64,000 bases of DNA from Glycomyces sp. TRM65418 (lineage in GTDB: Bacteria > Actinomycetota > Actinomycetes > Mycobacteriales > Micromonosporaceae): NCBI RefSeq assembly GCF_019710475.1, contig NZ_JAJFAX010000016.1, positions 24,094-88,093 of the forward strand, in the 5' to 3' direction. A program made the position numbers and the translations under genes. Positions within the stretch are counted from its first letter, which is position 1. Each line of letters opens with the position of its first letter. The notes beneath the pieces are model-generated. The model was given only the letters and a program-made list of their open reading frames with translations. It did no database searches and was not told where the DNA came from. This document shows, piece after piece, positions 40,440 to 48,534 of the stretch.

Positions 40440-41630
40440 TCACGCCTGGGCGACCGGCTCCTTCGCCGTCTTGTCGCGTGCGGTCGCCGAGGTCGCCAGG
40501 GCGGTCGCCAGCGCGGCCGCGGCCAGGGCGGCGCCCGTGAGGGCGGTGCCCCGCGTGCCGACCTGGGCGAGGGTGAGCGCCCCCGAGGCCGAGCCGAGGG
40601 CGATGCCCACGTTGAACGCGATCGAGTTCCCCGCGGAGGCGGTGTCGGTGCTGCCGGGCGCGAACTCCATGACGCGGTTCTGGAGCGCCGGGGTGAACAA
40701 TCCCATGGCCAGTCCGGTGAGGACGATGGTGACGGCGGCGGCCCAGGGGTCCGTCCCGAAGGCGAACATGGCGATCAGGGTGCCCGTGAGCAGCGCGGTC
40801 GGCAGGATCACCGCGAGCCGCTGGTTCCGGTCGGACAGGAGGCCGCCCAGCGCGATGCCGCCGAAGTCGATCACCCCGCGTGCCAACAGGAGCGGCCCCA
40901 GCAGCCCGGCCGACATGCCCGCCACCGCCGTGACGAACTCGGCGGTGTACGTGAAGACGGCGAAGAACCCCGCCACGCCCAGCCCCGTGGTCGCGAGCAC
41001 CAGGGCGTACCGGCGGGCGTCGGGAGTGGTGCCGCGTCCGGCGTGCTCGTGCCGCGCCGGCCCGGACGGCAACGCCGCGGCCAGTGTGGCGAACGCGATC
41101 GAACCCAGCCCCGCGACGGCGAGGAAGGCGGTCTGCCAACCGATGTGCTGGCCGAGCCAGGTCCCGGCGGGCATGCCGAGCATCGGGCCGAGCGATCCGC
41201 CGGTGAAGACCACCGCCATGACGCGACCGCGAACGCGGACGGGGAACATGCCCGCGGCCACCGGCGACACGACCGCCCAGAAGACGGCCTGGCTCAGCGC
41301 GCTCAGCACGCGGGCGCCGAGCAGCGGCCCGTAACCGGGCGCCGCAGCGGAGAGCGCCGTCCCCGCCACGAGCATCGCCATGAGCCCCAGCATCAACGGC
41401 CGCCGCGGGACCCGCGCCACGACGCGCACCAGCGGCAGCGTCACGACCACCACGATGACCGCGTACCCCGTGACCAGCAATCCGACCTGCGACGGGGAGA
41501 CGTCCAGGTCCGCGGCGATCTCGGCGAGCAGGCCCACCGGCAGGGTCTCCGCCGTGACGTAGCAGAACGCCGCGAGCGAGAGGGCCAGGAGCGCCGCGAC
41601 CGAACGTCCGTCGAATTCGGACGACTTCAT
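40440..41630 (-). CDS. MFS transporter, DHA1/AraJ-type efflux
   Basis: 396 residues with twelve membrane helices. Motif A-like LVRVVARVPRRPLMLGLMAM lies between helices 2 and 3. The first helices (LALSLAAFCYVTAETLPVGL, LAEIAADLDVSPSQVGLLVT) match the AraJ/NepI/SotB group that exports sugars, nucleosides or drugs. A cytoplasmic mid-loop (GPARHEHAGRGTTPDARR) separates the halves. It is divergent from the DGPF/ECF42 pair across a 260-base gap in which I saw no distinct site. The substrate is unknown. Confidence 0.88.
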   Translation of the reverse strand: MKSSEFDGRSVAALLALSLAAFCYVTAETLPVGLLAEIAADLDVSPSQVGLLVTGYAVIVVVVTLPLVRVVARVPRRPLMLGLMAMLVAGTALSAAAPGYGPLLGARVLSALSQAVFWAVVSPVAAGMFPVRVRGRVMAVVFTGGSLGPMLGMPAGTWLGQHIGWQTAFLAVAGLGSIAFATLAAALPSGPARHEHAGRGTTPDARRYALVLATTGLGVAGFFAVFTYTAEFVTAVAGMSAGLLGPLLLARGVIDFGGIALGGLLSDRNQRLAVILPTALLTGTLIAMFAFGTDPWAAAVTIVLTGLAMGLFTPALQNRVMEFAPGSTDTASAGNSIAFNVGIALGSASGALTLAQVGTRGTALTGAALAAAALATALATSATARDKTAKEPVAQA

Positions 41631-41890
41631 GTCTCACCACCTCGCTCTCGGCCGCCTGGTCGCCTCGCGGCCCAGTCGACCATAGCCGCGCCGCCGTCTC
41701 CGCCGCATCGTCGTCTCCGCGCGCCGCCTGACGGACCTGCCCGGTCCGGGGGTAGGGAGGCGGAGCCGCTCGGCGGCCTTCTCGAAAAAACCTCTGCACG
41801 GGGTGTCCTGCGATGTCGAGAACCGGGGTCGGGCGCCGTCCCAGGGGTGTCGGCGGCGAGCGGCGCCGCCCGGACATGGAGGATGGAACC

Positions 41891-42301
41891 ATGGCGAAGT
41901 ACCTGTTGCTCAAGCACTACCGCGGCGGACCGCGGCCGCACCCGAACGCCGAGGGCACCATGGAGGAGTGGACCCCCGAGGAGATCACCGCGCACGTCGC
42001 GTTCATGCAGCAGGTCGCGGACGACCTGCGCGAACGCGGCGAGTTCGTGGACGCCCAAGCGCTCGCGCCCGAGGGGGAGTTCGTGCGCTACGACGGCGAA
42101 GGCCGCCCGCCGGTCACCGACGGCCCGTTCGCCGAGACCAAGGACCTCATCGCCGGCTGGATGATCATCGACGTCGAGTCGAAGGAGCGCGCCTACGAGG
42201 CCGCCGCCTACCTCTCGTCGGCCCCCGGCAAGGGCGGTGAGCCGCTGCACGAGTGGCTCGAAGTGCGGCCGTTCTACGGCGAGCCGTCCGTGGTCGAGTG
42301 A
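41891..42301 (+). CDS. YCII/DGPF-domain protein
   Basis: 136 residues from the ATG at 41891 behind GGAGGAT; an upstream in-frame ATG at 41813 lacks a site. The start MAKYLLLKHYRGGP and the motif VTDGPFAETKDLIAGWMIID carry the eponymous DGPF. The fold is a ferredoxin-like YCII dimer. DGPF proteins sit beside ECF42 sigma factors in many actinobacteria, as here, with 10 bases to the next gene. They are thought to be functional partners of that sigma factor, but the reaction, if any, is unknown. Confidence 0.9.
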   Translation: MAKYLLLKHYRGGPRPHPNAEGTMEEWTPEEITAHVAFMQQVADDLRERGEFVDAQALAPEGEFVRYDGEGRPPVTDGPFAETKDLIAGWMIIDVESKERAYEAAAYLSSAPGKGGEPLHEWLEVRPFYGEPSVVE

Positions 42302-42311
42302 CCCGGTCCCG

Positions 42312-43502
42312 ATGATCGACGATCACCTGCTGCGGGACCTGACCCCGCAGATCCTGGGTGTCCTCGTCCGCCGCGGAGCCGACTTCGCGGCGGCCGAGGA
42401 CGCCGTCCAGGACGCGCTCATCGAGGCCGTGCGGCGCTGGGACGGCGAAGCGCCCGACGACCCCAAGGGCTGGCTGGTCACCGTCGCCTGGCGCAAGTTC
42501 CTGGACGCCCGGCGCTCGGCGTCCGCCCGGGCCGTGCGCGAGATCGCCGTGCGGCGCGAGCCGGCCCCCGGCGCCACCGAGCAGGCGGACGACACGCTGC
42601 TGCTCCTGAGCCGCTGCTGCCACCCCGCCCTCAGCCCGGCGTCGGCCGTCGCCCTGACCCTCCGCGCGGTCGGCGGCCTGACGACCGCGCAGATCGCCCG
42701 CGCCTTCCTGGTGCCCGAATCGACCATGGCGCAGCGCATCTCGCGCGCCAAGCGGACGCTCGCGGGCGAGCGGTTCGAGCGCCCCGGCGACGTGCGCGCC
42801 GTGCTGCGCGTCCTGTATCTGATGTTCGACCAGGGGTTCGCCGGCGTGAATCCGGGATCGAACCGGAGCGTCGGCGACGCCGACCTGGCCGCCGAGGCCA
42901 TCCGCCTCGCCCGCCAGTTGGTCGCCTCGGTGCCCCGCGACCCCGAAGCCACCGGGCTGCTCGCCCTCATGCTGCTGCACCACGCCCGCCGCGCGGCCCG
43001 GCTCGACGCCTCGGGCGGCCTGGTGCCGCTGGCGCGGCAGGACCGGTCCCGATGGGACACCGCGATGATCGCCGAAGGCGTCGAGCTGCTGCAGGGCGCC
43101 CTCGCGCTCGACCGACTGGGGGAGTACCAGGCGCAGGCCGCGATCGCCGCGCTGCACGACGACGCGGCCTCGGCCGAGGAGACCGACTGGCCGCAGATCC
43201 TGGAATGGTTCGACGAGTTGACGCGGCTCGTCCCGGACAGTCCCGTCGTCGCGCTCAACCGCGCGGTCGCCGTCGGCCACGTCGACGGACCGCTCGCCGG
43301 ACTGCGGCTGGTCGAGCAGCTCGACCCGGGCCTCCCTCGCCGCGACGCCGTGGCCGCCTACCTCTATGAGCGGGCCGGCGACCACACCGAGGCGGCGCGC
43401 CTCTACGCGGTCGCGGCCGAGACCGCGCCCAGCCTGGCCGAGCGGGCCCACTTGGTCAAACAGGCCGCCCGACTGCACCAGGCGCGCCGCGCCCAAAGCT
43501 GA
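42312..43502 (+). CDS. ECF42-type sigma factor with C-terminal extension
   Basis: 396 residues, about twice a normal ECF sigma factor. Region 2 has AAAEDAVQDALIEAVRRWDG and the following GWLVTVAWRKFLDARRS. Region 4 is ALTLRAVGGLTTAQIARAFL and VPESTMAQRISRAKRTLAG. From about residue 190 comes the long TPR-like extension of this group (LLALMLLHHARRAARLDASG, VVALNRAVAVGHVDGPLAGL, AAYLYERAGDHTEAARLY). This replaces a separate anti-sigma factor as the control element. It is co-transcribed with the DGPF gene. Confidence 0.9.
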   Translation: MIDDHLLRDLTPQILGVLVRRGADFAAAEDAVQDALIEAVRRWDGEAPDDPKGWLVTVAWRKFLDARRSASARAVREIAVRREPAPGATEQADDTLLLLSRCCHPALSPASAVALTLRAVGGLTTAQIARAFLVPESTMAQRISRAKRTLAGERFERPGDVRAVLRVLYLMFDQGFAGVNPGSNRSVGDADLAAEAIRLARQLVASVPRDPEATGLLALMLLHHARRAARLDASGGLVPLARQDRSRWDTAMIAEGVELLQGALALDRLGEYQAQAAIAALHDDAASAEETDWPQILEWFDELTRLVPDSPVVALNRAVAVGHVDGPLAGLRLVEQLDPGLPRRDAVAAYLYERAGDHTEAARLYAVAAETAPSLAERAHLVKQAARLHQARRAQS

Positions 43503-43624
43503 GCCGATCCGAATGTCCTACGAGGACACTCACCTCGCGACGTCTTGCGTCTCGCTCTCCCCGCCCGTCACGGCTCGAGCGCTGACGCCTTGCGGGGCAA
43601 TCATTCCTGTATCGGTACAAGCTT

Positions 43625-43652
43625 CACATTACCGCCCGGTAACGGTAATGTG
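43625..43652. promoter_or_regulatory. Operator-like dyad before the SGNH/lectin gene
   Basis: CACATTACCG at 43625-43634 and CGGTAATGTG at 43643-43652 form a perfect 10-bp inverted repeat with an 8-base centre. The centre itself contains CGGTAA, so TTACCG/CGGTAA half-sites occur three times (43629-43634, 43637-43642, 43643-43648). It lies 47 bases before the start codon and could bind a repressor or activator. Confidence 0.6.
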
Positions 43653-43698
43653 CTGACTACAACCCATCGACAGCGATGTTTCCGAACAGGAGACTGCC

Positions 43699-45276
43699 AT
43701 GTCCACTCCCCGGAAGCGCTGGACGGCGATCACGGCCGCCGCGGCGCTGACCCTCCTCGCACTGTCCACAGCGGTCGCCGCAGCACCGGCCGCGGAGCGC
43801 CCCGACATCGTCCCGCTGCCCGACCACCTCGAAGCCGTCCGGGCCGCCGAGGCCACCGAGCTGTACGGCAGCCCCGACCTCCTCCCGCTCGAAGACCGGC
43901 AGACCTCCCTGGTCTCCATGGGCGACAGCGAGATCTCGGGCGAAGGGGTCGGCAACTACGACCCGAACACCCATCGAAAGGGCAACTGGTGCGACCGCTC
44001 CTATGACCAGGCGCTGTTCCGCACCGGCATCGAGAGCGACGTGCAGTACAACGTCGCCTGCTCCGGCGGCGCCTCGCCGCACCTGGTCGAAGGCTCCGGC
44101 CAGCGGCAGTGGGACGAGCTCAACCAGGGCGACAACCTCGCCATCAAGGCCCGCAACACCCACGTCAAGCTGGTGTGGATCGTCGTGGGGGCCAACGACG
44201 AGGGCGGCATCGAGTTCGGCCCCGTCGCCACCCAGTGCGCCACCCAGCGAATCCTCCTGCAGGGACCGTGCTGGCCCGACCACACCGAGGACTGGGAGGC
44301 CCGCGTCGACGTGAGCCGCCAAGGCGTGGAGACCGCGATCGACGCCGTGCGGCAGACCATGACCGACGCCGGTTACCTCGCCTCCGACTACGACATGGTC
44401 GTCATGTCCTACCCCAGTCCCGGCGGCCCCGACGTGGAGGACAACCCGAACTTCCCCGGATGGTGGAGGGGCGGCTGCCTGCTCTACCTCGCCGATGCCG
44501 CCTTCGCGCGCAACAAGGCCGTGCCCCTCTTCGAGGAGGGCGTCCGCCGCGCCGCCCTGAACAAGGACGTCCGCTACCTCAACGCGCAGCGCCTCTTCGA
44601 CGGCCACGGCGTCTGCGAGGCCGAGCCCTGGGCCCGCGGCGTGTACGCCGAGGTGGGCCTGCTGCCCTCGGAGCACGCCTTCCGGCAGTCCCTGCACCCC
44701 AACTACCGCGGCCACGGGGCCTTCGCCCAGTGCATCACCCGGTTCTACGAGCATCCCGAATGGGAGCAGGCGACCTGCGTGGACCCGGCCAGCACCGGCG
44801 CCGCCGAGCTCTATGAAGGACTGTTCGAGTTCACGGACGTCAAGCACACCGGCAGCGGACGGTGCGCGGACGCCGAGGGCTACGACTCCAGGAACGGCAC
44901 CGACCTCCTCGCCGCGGACTGCGACGGCGGCCGCAACCAGGGCTTCTGGTACGACGAGCGCCGAGGCTCGCTCCACGTGGAGCTCAGCCACGACCGCTGC
45001 GTCGACGTCGAGGGCGGCACGATGCGCGCGGGGACCGCGCTGGTGCTGTGGGACTGCCACGGCGGTCTCAACCAGGAGTTCGTCGTGAGCCACGCCGGCA
45101 TCCACCCGGTCGGCCACTCGGACCTGTGCCTCGGCTTCGAAGGCACGGCGATCGCGGCGCCGCTGGTGCTCACCGCCTGCGGCACGGCCGCGAGCGCGCT
45201 CACGCTCGCCGAACGCGACTACGCCGACCCGGCCGGCTACGGCTACGACGACTGGATCGGCGCGAGCGTCTACTGA
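43699..45276 (+). CDS. Secreted SGNH hydrolase with C-terminal ricin-type lectin domain
   Basis: 525 residues. The signal peptide is ITAAAALTLLALSTAVAAAP. The SGNH domain follows: block I LVSMGDSEISGEG with Ser77, block III VWIVVGANDEGGIEF, and Ser-Leu-His-Pro-Asn in the last block (HAFRQSLHPNYRGHG). Six or more cysteines suggest disulfides. Residues from about 370 form a ricin B trefoil (RCADAEGYDSRNGTDLLAAD, DRCVDVEGGTMRAGTALVLW, LNQEFVVSHAG). Probably an extracellular esterase or lipase targeted to polysaccharide. The start follows AGGAG. A dyad upstream suggests specific regulation. Confidence 0.88.
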   Translation: MSTPRKRWTAITAAAALTLLALSTAVAAAPAAERPDIVPLPDHLEAVRAAEATELYGSPDLLPLEDRQTSLVSMGDSEISGEGVGNYDPNTHRKGNWCDRSYDQALFRTGIESDVQYNVACSGGASPHLVEGSGQRQWDELNQGDNLAIKARNTHVKLVWIVVGANDEGGIEFGPVATQCATQRILLQGPCWPDHTEDWEARVDVSRQGVETAIDAVRQTMTDAGYLASDYDMVVMSYPSPGGPDVEDNPNFPGWWRGGCLLYLADAAFARNKAVPLFEEGVRRAALNKDVRYLNAQRLFDGHGVCEAEPWARGVYAEVGLLPSEHAFRQSLHPNYRGHGAFAQCITRFYEHPEWEQATCVDPASTGAAELYEGLFEFTDVKHTGSGRCADAEGYDSRNGTDLLAADCDGGRNQGFWYDERRGSLHVELSHDRCVDVEGGTMRAGTALVLWDCHGGLNQEFVVSHAGIHPVGHSDLCLGFEGTAIAAPLVLTACGTAASALTLAERDYADPAGYGYDDWIGASVY

Positions 45277-45279
45277 CGA

Positions 45280-45335
45280 GAGCCGGTTCGCCGGCCCCGC
45301 TTCCGATAAAGGAGGCGGGCCCGGTGAACCGGCTC
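45280..45335. terminator. Hairpin between convergent genes
   Basis: GAGCCGGTTC at 45280-45289 and GAACCGGCTC at 45326-45335 are perfect 10-base arms. An inner GC-rich pairing is possible. It lies between the SGNH gene and the convergent PhnB-like gene that ends at 45364. Confidence 0.7.
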
Positions 45336-45363
45336 GCTCCCGCTCACCGCGGGACCGAACGCC

Positions 45364-45837
45364 TCAGGCGTCGTCGTACGCCGCTTGGAGGACCGAGGAC
45401 TCGATCTTGCCCATCCGCAGCATCGCGTCCGTGACGGCCTGCGCCTTGGCCTCGTCCGGGTCGCTCCGCAGCTCGAACAGCAGCTTCGGGACGACCTGCC
45501 AGGAGAGGCCGAACCGGTCCTTCAGCCAACCGCACGGGCCCGGCTCGCCTTCGGCGGTGAGCGCGGCCCAATAGCGGTCCACCTCGTCCTGGGCGTCGAC
45601 CTGGACCATGATCGAGACGGCCTCGTTGAACCGGTACTGAGGCCCGCCGTTCAAGGCGATGAACCGGAGCCCGGCGAGTGCGAACTCGACGGTCAGCGTG
45701 GCGCCGGGCGTGCCGGGCCCGCCGGGGCCGCCCTTCATGACGCGGGTGATCGCACCGTCGTCGAAGATCGAGGTGTAGTGGTTCGCGGCCTCCTCGGCCC
45801 GGTCCTCGAACCAGAGGAACGCTGTCAGCTCGGGCAT
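45364..45837 (-). CDS. PhnB-like VOC-superfamily protein
   Basis: 157 residues from the ATG at 45837 (MPELTAFLWFEDRAEEAANH). The family pattern is complete: YTSIFDDGAITRV, LTVEFALAGLRFIALNGGPQ, YRFNEAVSIMVQVDAQDEVD, YWAALTAEGEPGPCGWLKDR and FGLSWQVVP. These proteins were called 3-demethylubiquinone methyltransferases in old annotations but have a VOC fold and no proven methyltransferase site. It overlaps the upstream FAD oxidoreductase gene by 13 bases, so the two are co-translated. The function is unknown. Confidence 0.88.
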   Translation of the reverse strand: MPELTAFLWFEDRAEEAANHYTSIFDDGAITRVMKGGPGGPGTPGATLTVEFALAGLRFIALNGGPQYRFNEAVSIMVQVDAQDEVDRYWAALTAEGEPGPCGWLKDRFGLSWQVVPKLLFELRSDPDEAKAQAVTDAMLRMGKIESSVLQAAYDDA

Positions 45838-47198
45838 GGTGGGTGGTCTCCGTTCGGGATCGCGGTGCTCGGCACCGGTATGGACTGCGGGAAGGCGAAG
45901 CGTCGGCCCGGGTCGTAGGCGGCCTTGACCGCCGCGAGGCGGGGGAGGTTGTCGGCGTGATACGCGCGCGGCCCGTCCTCGAGCGCCGGATCGGGGAAGT
46001 TGGGGTACACGCGCCCCGATCCGTCGGCGTGCGCGATCGACCAGGACGCGTCCACCCAGACAGGATCCGCCGCGGCCCCGTGCTCGACGAGGTACCGCTC
46101 GCCGCGGTGGGCGAAGGCCGTCGCGGACGCGGGGACCCGGTTGTAGGCCCCGCCCATGGGCGTGAAGGCGAGCCGCCGCAGCCCGGTGCCGGCGTTCCCG
46201 AGGGCGGCGGTCAGCGCCCGGATCGTCTCGGGCCGCATCGGCGCCGCGAAGAACTCCGACCGGATCTGCAGGGCCGATCCCGGCCGCCCGTCCGGATCGG
46301 CCTCGGCCAGTGTCGCTTTGAGACGGTGGTACGGCACCGCGTCCCCGATGTCGATCGGCGGATGGGATCCGGCCATGGAACGGAACTCGCCGAGCAGCGC
46401 CTCCGTAGGGGACTCGGCGAGCAGCGAGGCGCCGGAGAGGACCGCCTCGGCCGGTCGTCCCGGTTCGGCGACCACGGCGAGGTTCGCGGTGAGCCCGTCG
46501 GGCGCGTCCGGGGCCCAGCGCTGCCACGCCGCGATCACGTCCGCGACGTCGGCTCGGGGCCAGCGCACGCGGAACGGACGCGCCGTCGGCTCGGGAACGG
46601 TGGCGAAGGTCAGTGCCGTGACGACGCCGAACTGGCCCCCGCCCGCCCCGCGCAGGGCCCAGAACAGATCGGGCTCCCGGTCCCGGTCGCAGTCGACGAC
46701 GCGGCCGTCCGCCAGCACCGCCTGCGCGCCGACGAGGCGATCGCAGGTGAGCCCGTACGCACGGCCGAGCAGGCCGATGCCGCCGCCGAGAGTGAGCCCC
46801 GCGATGCCCACCGTGGGCCCGCACCCGGCGGGAAGGGTCCGTCCGTGCTCGTGGAGCCCGGCGTACACGCGCGCCAGTCGGGCGCCCGCGCCGATCACGG
46901 CCAGATCGCCGTCCACAGCGACCGCGTCCAGTCCGGCGAGGTCGAGCACGATCCCCTCGGTCGAGGACCGCCCCGCGAAGCAGTGGCCCCCGCTGCGCGG
47001 GGCGATGTGGATCCCGGTCTCGCGCGCGTAGGCGAGCGCGAGCGCGACGTCCGCGACCGAGCGGCACCGGAACACGAACCGAGGACGCACGTCCGCGAAC
47101 CCGGGATGGGCGGGACGGCGTACGGCCTCGTAGCCGGGGGAGGAGGGTTCGAGCACCTCGCCGTCGAGTCGCTCGCGGACCTGGTCCAGATCGATCAT
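45825..47198 (-). CDS. FAD-linked oxidase, berberine-bridge-enzyme type
   Basis: 457 residues. The FAD-binding PCMH domain is clear, with the 8-alpha attachment His72 in PRSGGHCFAGRSS. Cys152 in AYGLTCDRLVG is placed for a second covalent link. GIAGLTLGGGIGLLGRAYG and WALRGAGGGQFGVVTALTFA follow. A C-terminal BBE-like stretch is FPDPALEDGPRAYHADNLPR with LAAVKAAYDPGRRF. Such enzymes oxidise sugars, alkaloids or polyketide intermediates. It is co-transcribed with the VOC gene and lies near an AraC regulator. The substrate is unknown. Confidence 0.88.
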   Translation of the reverse strand: MIDLDQVRERLDGEVLEPSSPGYEAVRRPAHPGFADVRPRFVFRCRSVADVALALAYARETGIHIAPRSGGHCFAGRSSTEGIVLDLAGLDAVAVDGDLAVIGAGARLARVYAGLHEHGRTLPAGCGPTVGIAGLTLGGGIGLLGRAYGLTCDRLVGAQAVLADGRVVDCDRDREPDLFWALRGAGGGQFGVVTALTFATVPEPTARPFRVRWPRADVADVIAAWQRWAPDAPDGLTANLAVVAEPGRPAEAVLSGASLLAESPTEALLGEFRSMAGSHPPIDIGDAVPYHRLKATLAEADPDGRPGSALQIRSEFFAAPMRPETIRALTAALGNAGTGLRRLAFTPMGGAYNRVPASATAFAHRGERYLVEHGAAADPVWVDASWSIAHADGSGRVYPNFPDPALEDGPRAYHADNLPRLAAVKAAYDPGRRFAFPQSIPVPSTAIPNGDHPPCPS

Positions 47199-47252
47199 GG
47201 ATCCGAGGCTATCGGCGCCGTCCCGGCCCCGTCTTGAACGAAACGAGCATGG

Positions 47253-48068
47253 TCACCGCGGCGGTGGTGCGGCCCGGTTCGCGAGGAACGGCGTGTAGGA
47301 CGCGGCGTGGTCGTGCCCGCAGTCGCACCGGCCCACCAGGTCGCGAGGGGTCAGCCCGGTCAGGCTGAGGCATTCTCGGCCGAGATGCGCCTGATCGGCG
47401 TACCCCGCCTCGGCCGCCAAGGCGGCGTATCCGCGCGCCGAGCCGCCGAGGCCGGCCTGCGCCAACGCCAGGAACCCCTGGAACCGCAGCGTTCGCTGGA
47501 GGGTCTTCGGTCCGACGCCCACCGCGTGGAGGCAGCGGCGACGCAGCTGACTGCTCGAGATCGCCAGCTGCTCGGCGACGGCGCCGACCTCGGCCGTGCG
47601 CCACGGCATCAGCAGTCGCACCGCCTCCCTGACGAGCGGATCGACGCGTCCGAGGCTGCGGCAGACGTGCAGCAGACGGTCCTGGAGGAGGTCGAGCGCC
47701 GCCTCGGGCCCCGGGGCGTTCGCCATCGCCTCCCCGAGCCGGTCGGCCGCGCCGCCCCACACCTCCTCGAGCCCCACGCGCCGATCCACCAGGTCGTCGA
47801 GCACCGTCGGCAGCGGTGGTCCCGCCCCCGGGTGAAAGCGCGCCCCCACGACGGTGGTGTGCGGGGGTACGACCTCGAGGTTCGGTCCGGTGAGCGGTCC
47901 GATCAGCTCGGACCGCCCGCCGATCGGGCAGTGGATCTCCACGCCTCCGGTGGGGAGATTGCGCTGCACGAACGCCGTCGCCCCCGTACGCTGCACCCAG
48001 ACGGCGCGCACCGCCCCGGCCAGTTCCGCCCGCGGCGGGCGCTCGGAGTATGACGGCGTCACACGCAC
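47253..48068 (-). CDS. AraC-family transcriptional regulator
   Basis: 271 residues. The N-terminal sensing part (DUF6597-like: VQRNLPTGGVEIHCPIGGRS, VVGARFHPGAGPPL) is typical of one AraC group. The C-terminal double HTH is GAVAEQLAISSSQLRRRCLH and VGPKTLQRTLRFQGFLALAQ, then LAAEAGYADQAHLGRECLSL with TGLTPRDLV. The tail has a short Cys/His cluster (RCDCGHDHAAS) that could bind metal. It is transcribed in the same direction as the FAD oxidase and VOC genes, 54 bases upstream of them, and may control them. The start could also be two codons later. Confidence 0.88.
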   Translation of the reverse strand: MRVTPSYSERPPRAELAGAVRAVWVQRTGATAFVQRNLPTGGVEIHCPIGGRSELIGPLTGPNLEVVPPHTTVVGARFHPGAGPPLPTVLDDLVDRRVGLEEVWGGAADRLGEAMANAPGPEAALDLLQDRLLHVCRSLGRVDPLVREAVRLLMPWRTAEVGAVAEQLAISSSQLRRRCLHAVGVGPKTLQRTLRFQGFLALAQAGLGGSARGYAALAAEAGYADQAHLGRECLSLTGLTPRDLVGRCDCGHDHAASYTPFLANRAAPPPR

Positions 48069-48210
48069 AGGCTATATCCCCGCGGCCCCGATGCGGTATG
48101 AGCGGTTTCCACCCTCCGGGGCGCGCTGTCGCCCCGCGAAGCCCGCGAGGCACGGGTGAGGAGCGGCGAGACGGGTACTCCGAGGCACGCGACGACTTGA
48201 AGGAGGACGC

Positions 48211-48519
48211 ATGGACGTGCAAGTGACCGACGCGCCCGAACAGAACCGCTACGAGGCCCGGATCGGCGACGACCTGGTCGGATTCGCCGAATACCGCCGC
48301 AAGGACGGCACGATCACGTTCGTCCGCACCGAGGTCAGCGATGAGGCCCAGGACTCCGGCGTCGGTTCGGCGCTGGCGCGGACCTCGCTGGACGAGGCCC
48401 GCGCGGCGGGCCTCCAGGTGGAGCCGGTCTGCCCGTTCTACGCCGGTTGGATCGAACGCCACCCCGAGTACGGCGACCTCGTCCACGAGGAGGCGCCGCG
48501 CCTGGGGGAGGAGGACTGA
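48211..48519 (+). CDS. Short GNAT-like N-acetyltransferase (YidJ/Atat2 type)
   Basis: 102 residues. The reduced GNAT fold is typical: NRYEARIGDDLVGFAEYRRK, the central strand TITFVRTEVSDEAQDSGVGS with the CoA-binding turn, LARTSLDEARAAGLQVEPVC and PFYAGWIERHPEYGDLV. Members of this group are small acyl-CoA binding proteins that acetylate unknown amines. The start follows AAGGAGG. It is convergent with the helicase gene, whose stop lies 16 bases away. No functional partner is evident. Confidence 0.88.
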   Translation: MDVQVTDAPEQNRYEARIGDDLVGFAEYRRKDGTITFVRTEVSDEAQDSGVGSALARTSLDEARAAGLQVEPVCPFYAGWIERHPEYGDLVHEEAPRLGEED

Positions 48520-48534
48520 GGCCGACCGGTCCGC

